64,000 bases of DNA from assembly GCA_023423695.1 (NCBI GenBank), contig JAFAFA010000052.1:62001-126000 (forward strand). The letters run 5' to 3'. The notes beneath the pieces are model-generated. The model did no database searches and had not been told where the DNA came from. It worked only from the letters and a program-made list of their open reading frames with translations. The position numbers were made by a program, and so were the translations under genes. Below are positions 61,074 through 64,000 of this stretch, piece after piece. How positions within the stretch are numbered: the first letter of the stretch is position 1; the number at the start of each line of letters is the position of its first letter. The stretch comes from Pseudomonadota bacterium. GTDB lineage: Bacteria > Pseudomonadota > Alphaproteobacteria > Azospirillales > Azospirillaceae.

Positions 61074-62399
61074 TCAGCCCTTGGTGGCGGCGCGCAGCGC
61101 CTGCTTCAGGTCGTCGATCAGGTCTTCGCAATCCTCCAGTCCGATAGACAGGCGGATCATGTCCTCCCCCACCCCTGCGGCGGCGAGCGCCTCCGCATCC
61201 AACTGGGCATGGGTGGTGCTGGCGGGATGGATGACCAGCGACTTGGCGTCGCCGACATTGGCGAGGTGCGAGAACAGGGTCAGCGACTCGATGAAGCGGC
61301 GTCCGGCCTCGCGGCTGCCGCCCTCCCCGCTGCCGCGGATGCCGAAAGAGATGATGGAGCCGGCGCCGTGCGGCAGCAGCCGGGAGGCCAGCGCATGGTC
61401 GGGATGGTCCACCAGTTCCGGGTAGGAGACCCAGGCGACGGCGCCCTTCGAGGCATTCAGCTCCCCCTCCAGGAAGCAGACGACCTTGCGGGCGTTGTGG
61501 ATGTGGCACTTCATCCGCAGCGGCAGCGTTTCCACGCCCTGCAGGATCTGGAAGGCGTTCATCGGGCTCATGCACGCGCCGAAATCGCGCAGTCCTTCTG
61601 CACGGGCGCGGGCGATGAAGGCGGCCGGGCCGTATTCCTCGGCGAAATCGATGCCGTGATAGCCGGCATAGGGCTCTGTCAGGGTCGGGAACTTGCCCGA
61701 GGCTTCCCAATCGAAGCGGCCACCGTCGATCACCACGCCGCCGATGGCGGTGCCGTGCCCGCTCAGCCACTTGGTGCAGGAATGCATGACGATGTCGGCG
61801 CCATGCTCGAAGGGACGGCAGAGATAGGGGGTGGTGAAGGTCGAATCGATCATCAGCGGGATGCCCGCTTCGTGCGCGATGGCCGCGACCTTCGGCACGT
61901 CCAGCACCTCCAGCCCCGGATTGCCCAGCACCTCGCCGAAGACCAGCCGGGTTTCCGGACGGATCGCCGCGCGGATGCCGTCGAGGTCGCGCGGATGGAC
62001 GAAGGTGGTGGTGATGCCGAATCGCGGCAGCGTGTAGGCCAGCAGGTTGCGGCTGCCGCCATAGATCGAGGAGGAGGCGACGATGTGTCCGCCCGCCCCC
62101 ATCAGCGTCATGATCGCCAGAGTCATGGCGGCCTGACCGCTGGCGGTGCAGACGGCCCCCACCCCGCCTTCCAGCGTCGCCAGCCGTTCTTCCAGAACCG
62201 CGACGGTGGGGTTGGAGATGCGCGAATAGATGTGGCCCGGCCGTTCCAGGTTGAACAGGGCCGCCGCCTGATCGACATCGCTGAAGACGTAGGAGGAGGT
62301 CAGGTGGATCGGAACCGCCCGCGCCCCGGTCGCCGGATCGGGCCGCTGCCCCGCATGAAGACTCTGCGTATCGAACTTCAGGAACTTGGCGCCCGCCAT
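61074..62399 (-). CDS. metY: O-acetylhomoserine aminocarboxypropyltransferase (sulfhydrylase)
   Basis: MetY makes homocysteine directly from O-acetylhomoserine and sulfide. The 441-residue PLP enzyme has LHAGQRPDPATGARAVPI, YSRISNPTVAVLEERLA and the PLP lysine Lys210 in HSCTKWLSGHG. GGVVIDGGRFDW and VSYPELVDHP follow. The length and SCTKWLSGHG sequence distinguish MetY from shorter MetB/MetC proteins. It is the first gene of a two-gene unit with the hydrolase. Confidence 0.93.
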   Translation of the reverse strand: MAGAKFLKFDTQSLHAGQRPDPATGARAVPIHLTSSYVFSDVDQAAALFNLERPGHIYSRISNPTVAVLEERLATLEGGVGAVCTASGQAAMTLAIMTLMGAGGHIVASSSIYGGSRNLLAYTLPRFGITTTFVHPRDLDGIRAAIRPETRLVFGEVLGNPGLEVLDVPKVAAIAHEAGIPLMIDSTFTTPYLCRPFEHGADIVMHSCTKWLSGHGTAIGGVVIDGGRFDWEASGKFPTLTEPYAGYHGIDFAEEYGPAAFIARARAEGLRDFGACMSPMNAFQILQGVETLPLRMKCHIHNARKVVCFLEGELNASKGAVAWVSYPELVDHPDHALASRLLPHGAGSIISFGIRGSGEGGSREAGRRFIESLTLFSHLANVGDAKSLVIHPASTTHAQLDAEALAAAGVGEDMIRLSIGLEDCEDLIDDLKQALRAATKG

Positions 62400-62692
62400 G
62401 CCCCTCCCTCCCCTTTGATTGGAAAGAGGGCCGCCTATGGTCGAGCGGCCCCCTCTGCTTGTCAGCTTTTTATTTGCCAGCCCTGTTCAACCCGCGTTCC
62501 AGCGGCATCGACGGTGCGGAAGCGTATGGAGACATGACGCGCGCGTCAAGAATGCGATGAACCGCCTGCACCAACCGGGTGGCGTTGCCCTTCACGCTCA
62601 TCCGCCACTCGCGCCGGTGGAGATGCGGCAAATTTTCCTCACATTAGATTAAAGACATGTGCCATTCTTCCCCAGTTGCAGGGAGGTTTCGC

Positions 62693-63949
62693 ATGCCTGA
62701 TCCAACCGACAAAATCAGAAGCGGAATAGAATACATCAGTATGTTTTATACATACTCGGAGAGCTGCCGAGACACTCTACACGATATGAACACAAAAGAT
62801 AAAAAAGTATTCTACAACATAGACTTAAGCAGTGTGTTCGCGTACATATTCAACTCGCCGCCCTCGAAAGACGTCCCGAGATTCAAGGAGTCAGGAAAGA
62901 ATTTCGCCAGACAGCTGATATCGTCGAAGGGTACCGATATAGGATTCACGCCGTTTTTTACGGTTTTTGGAATGCTTGAGCTTGTGGACCAGTACGTCCA
63001 CCATGCGGAAGCGATAAAATCTGATCTACTACTTCGTGTGAACCATCAAAAGATTATCGACAAAGTTTTCAAGATGGAATTCTTTGACTTCGAGCGTCGG
63101 ATCAGTACGAACTCCTACGCTGAACGCCTTATTCGGAGATTTAATTACGTTCTCAAGGGAGATAATTTCGAATCCTATCACAGGAGAGCACTCTCTTTGA
63201 TTGGACAGAATTCACCTATCTGTGGCGTGGGTGACATTCTAGGAAAGAAATTCAAAATCGACAGCAGATACAAGGATATGTACAACGATCTTTTCAGACG
63301 AATGAAATCGACAAGAAGAGATGACACTCGGTCTCCAAAGGACAGCAATTTCCATTTCATGATGGATTGCGGAAACATGGTCCTGTGTCGGGCACTGAGG
63401 GATCTCCTTGGAGATGCAGTATATTTTGTAACGGATCAATCTCAGAGGAAATACATCAGCAGCATTTATCGCAATCCAGTGGGAGTCTCGCTATGGTGCG
63501 CTGCGCAACGCATGGAGACAAATGGCTTGGCCGGGAATGCAATGGACTTTATTCAGGACATCTATGACTCATCCAGCAAGCTATACAACAGACTTAAGCC
63601 ATTGCACAATTTAGCGGGCTCAATGAGTCTGGCCGACTTTTTGAAAGAAATCCCGCCGTATACAGCGTCGGAAATAAAATTTTTTGTGGATCACAAGGTA
63701 TCCGCGAGCAACATCCAACGTCCATCGGACGTAAGAGACCTCTGGAATGAATTCAACTACAATGCCAGGGCATGTTATTTGTCCCCTTCCGACTTTCAAC
63801 AAAGGGCTGAGTCGCAAATCACCTCGATTGAGGAAAAAGCAAGAATGCTGGTGAACCTTCTTCCGGAGCTTATGGACCAAGATTTGATCATGGATCTCAA
63901 GATTGAGGAAGATGACGTAGTAAAAGACATATTCAATAAGTACCGTTAG
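62693..63949 (+). CDS. AT-rich orphan gene; candidate PIN-like nuclease
   Basis: I do not recognise the family of this 418-residue protein. Base and codon use are strikingly AT-rich compared with everything else in the window, pointing to transfer. GGGAGG lies seven bases before the ATG at 62693. Four acidic residues fall in PIN-like contexts in order. Asp44 is in VFYNIDLSSVFAYIF (strand 1). Glu96 is in FTVFGMLELVD. Asp225 is in FHFMMDCGNMVLCRAL, and Asp248 is in AVYFVTDQSQ, the typical pair before and after the last strand. The C-terminal third is helical and charged. No membrane segment is seen. A PIN-like RNase with a large accessory domain, perhaps in defence or a toxin role, is my inference; it could also be an unrelated fold. 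Confidence 0.7.
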   Translation: MPDPTDKIRSGIEYISMFYTYSESCRDTLHDMNTKDKKVFYNIDLSSVFAYIFNSPPSKDVPRFKESGKNFARQLISSKGTDIGFTPFFTVFGMLELVDQYVHHAEAIKSDLLLRVNHQKIIDKVFKMEFFDFERRISTNSYAERLIRRFNYVLKGDNFESYHRRALSLIGQNSPICGVGDILGKKFKIDSRYKDMYNDLFRRMKSTRRDDTRSPKDSNFHFMMDCGNMVLCRALRDLLGDAVYFVTDQSQRKYISSIYRNPVGVSLWCAAQRMETNGLAGNAMDFIQDIYDSSSKLYNRLKPLHNLAGSMSLADFLKEIPPYTASEIKFFVDHKVSASNIQRPSDVRDLWNEFNYNARACYLSPSDFQQRAESQITSIEEKARMLVNLLPELMDQDLIMDLKIEEDDVVKDIFNKYR

Positions 63950-63950
63950 C

Positions 63951-64000
63951 TTAAACCACCCCCACCATCGTCTCCTGCACCAGCCAGTCCACCACCCGGC
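63951..64000 (-). CDS. C-terminal end of a gene, possibly a LysR regulator
   Basis: High-GC coding resumes here. The minus strand reads RVVDWLVQETMVGVV before a TAA at 63951-63953, and the rest lies beyond the window. VxDWLxxE endings are common in LysR-type regulators, but 16 residues cannot prove it. Confidence 0.4.
   Translation of the reverse strand, partial: RVVDWLVQETMVGVV

Noticed and set aside
1..64000. CRISPR arrays, tRNA and rRNA genes, integrases or transposases
   Set aside because: None seen on reading both strands; the only repeats are the palindromic elements listed. A tRNA or RNA model search could still find something I missed.

Overview
The window is chromosome- or chromid-like DNA from a high-GC nitrogen-fixing alphaproteobacterium, most likely Azospirillum or a close relative in the Rhodospirillales. 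The evidence is the nif/fix gene content and order (hesB-nifU-nifS-nifV-cysE-nifW facing fixABCX), the F1-ATPase zeta subunit, an alphaproteobacterial ornithine decarboxylase with a structured leader, several PAS/Cache signalling proteins, and dense GC-rich coding on both strands. The genus is an inference; no rRNA or other strict marker is present.

Layout. 1-6460: start of a UgpB-type glycerol-3-phosphate binding protein, a hybrid histidine kinase, a YgjP-type metallopeptidase and a large Cache-PAS-PAS-GGDEF-EAL protein. 6887-12000: purB, bolA, grxD, rarD, and a divergent TetR regulator / old yellow enzyme pair separated by two matching palindromic operators. 12146-23110: the nitrogen fixation region. 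A sigma-54 promoter with a NifA site drives hesB-nifUS, and probably nifV-cysE-nifW beyond a palindromic repeat. A second, consensus sigma-54 promoter with two NifA sites drives fixABCX on the other strand. A small unknown gene and a single-domain response regulator lie between the two operons. NifU, NifS and HesB build Fe-S clusters, NifV makes homocitrate, CysE supplies cysteine precursor, NifW helps MoFe protein, and FixABCX sends electrons to nitrogenase.

23129-35935: a multi-domain hybrid kinase, a solitary BglII/BstYI-like restriction endonuclease, then lipid genes (waaA, lpxK, an LpxL-type acyltransferase, an LpxH-type hydrolase with a glycosyltransferase, a diacylglycerol-kinase-type lipid kinase) and two LysE exporters. 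36047-45405: alkA, purS, purC and scattered housekeeping or uncharacterised genes. 45575-53845: rlpA, a MaoC hydratase, ribF, a Bcr-type efflux pump, mgtC, the ornithine decarboxylase with a three-hairpin leader, a DUF1127 protein, a HAD hydrolase and a cupin. 53965-62399: a tripartite tricarboxylate transporter (tctA/tctB opposite tctC), queC, a PAS histidine kinase, an alpha/beta hydrolase and metY.

The last 1.3 kb is different. Positions 62693-63949 hold an obviously AT-rich gene for a 418-residue protein I do not recognise. Its acidic residues fall in the order and context of a PIN-like nuclease. It looks horizontally acquired and is the best candidate for something undescribed. A dispersed palindromic element of about 110-145 bp occurs three times (15682, 35951, 43209), once inside the nif operon and once supplying the stop codon of alkA. 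No CRISPR array, rRNA, tRNA, transposase or integrase was seen.
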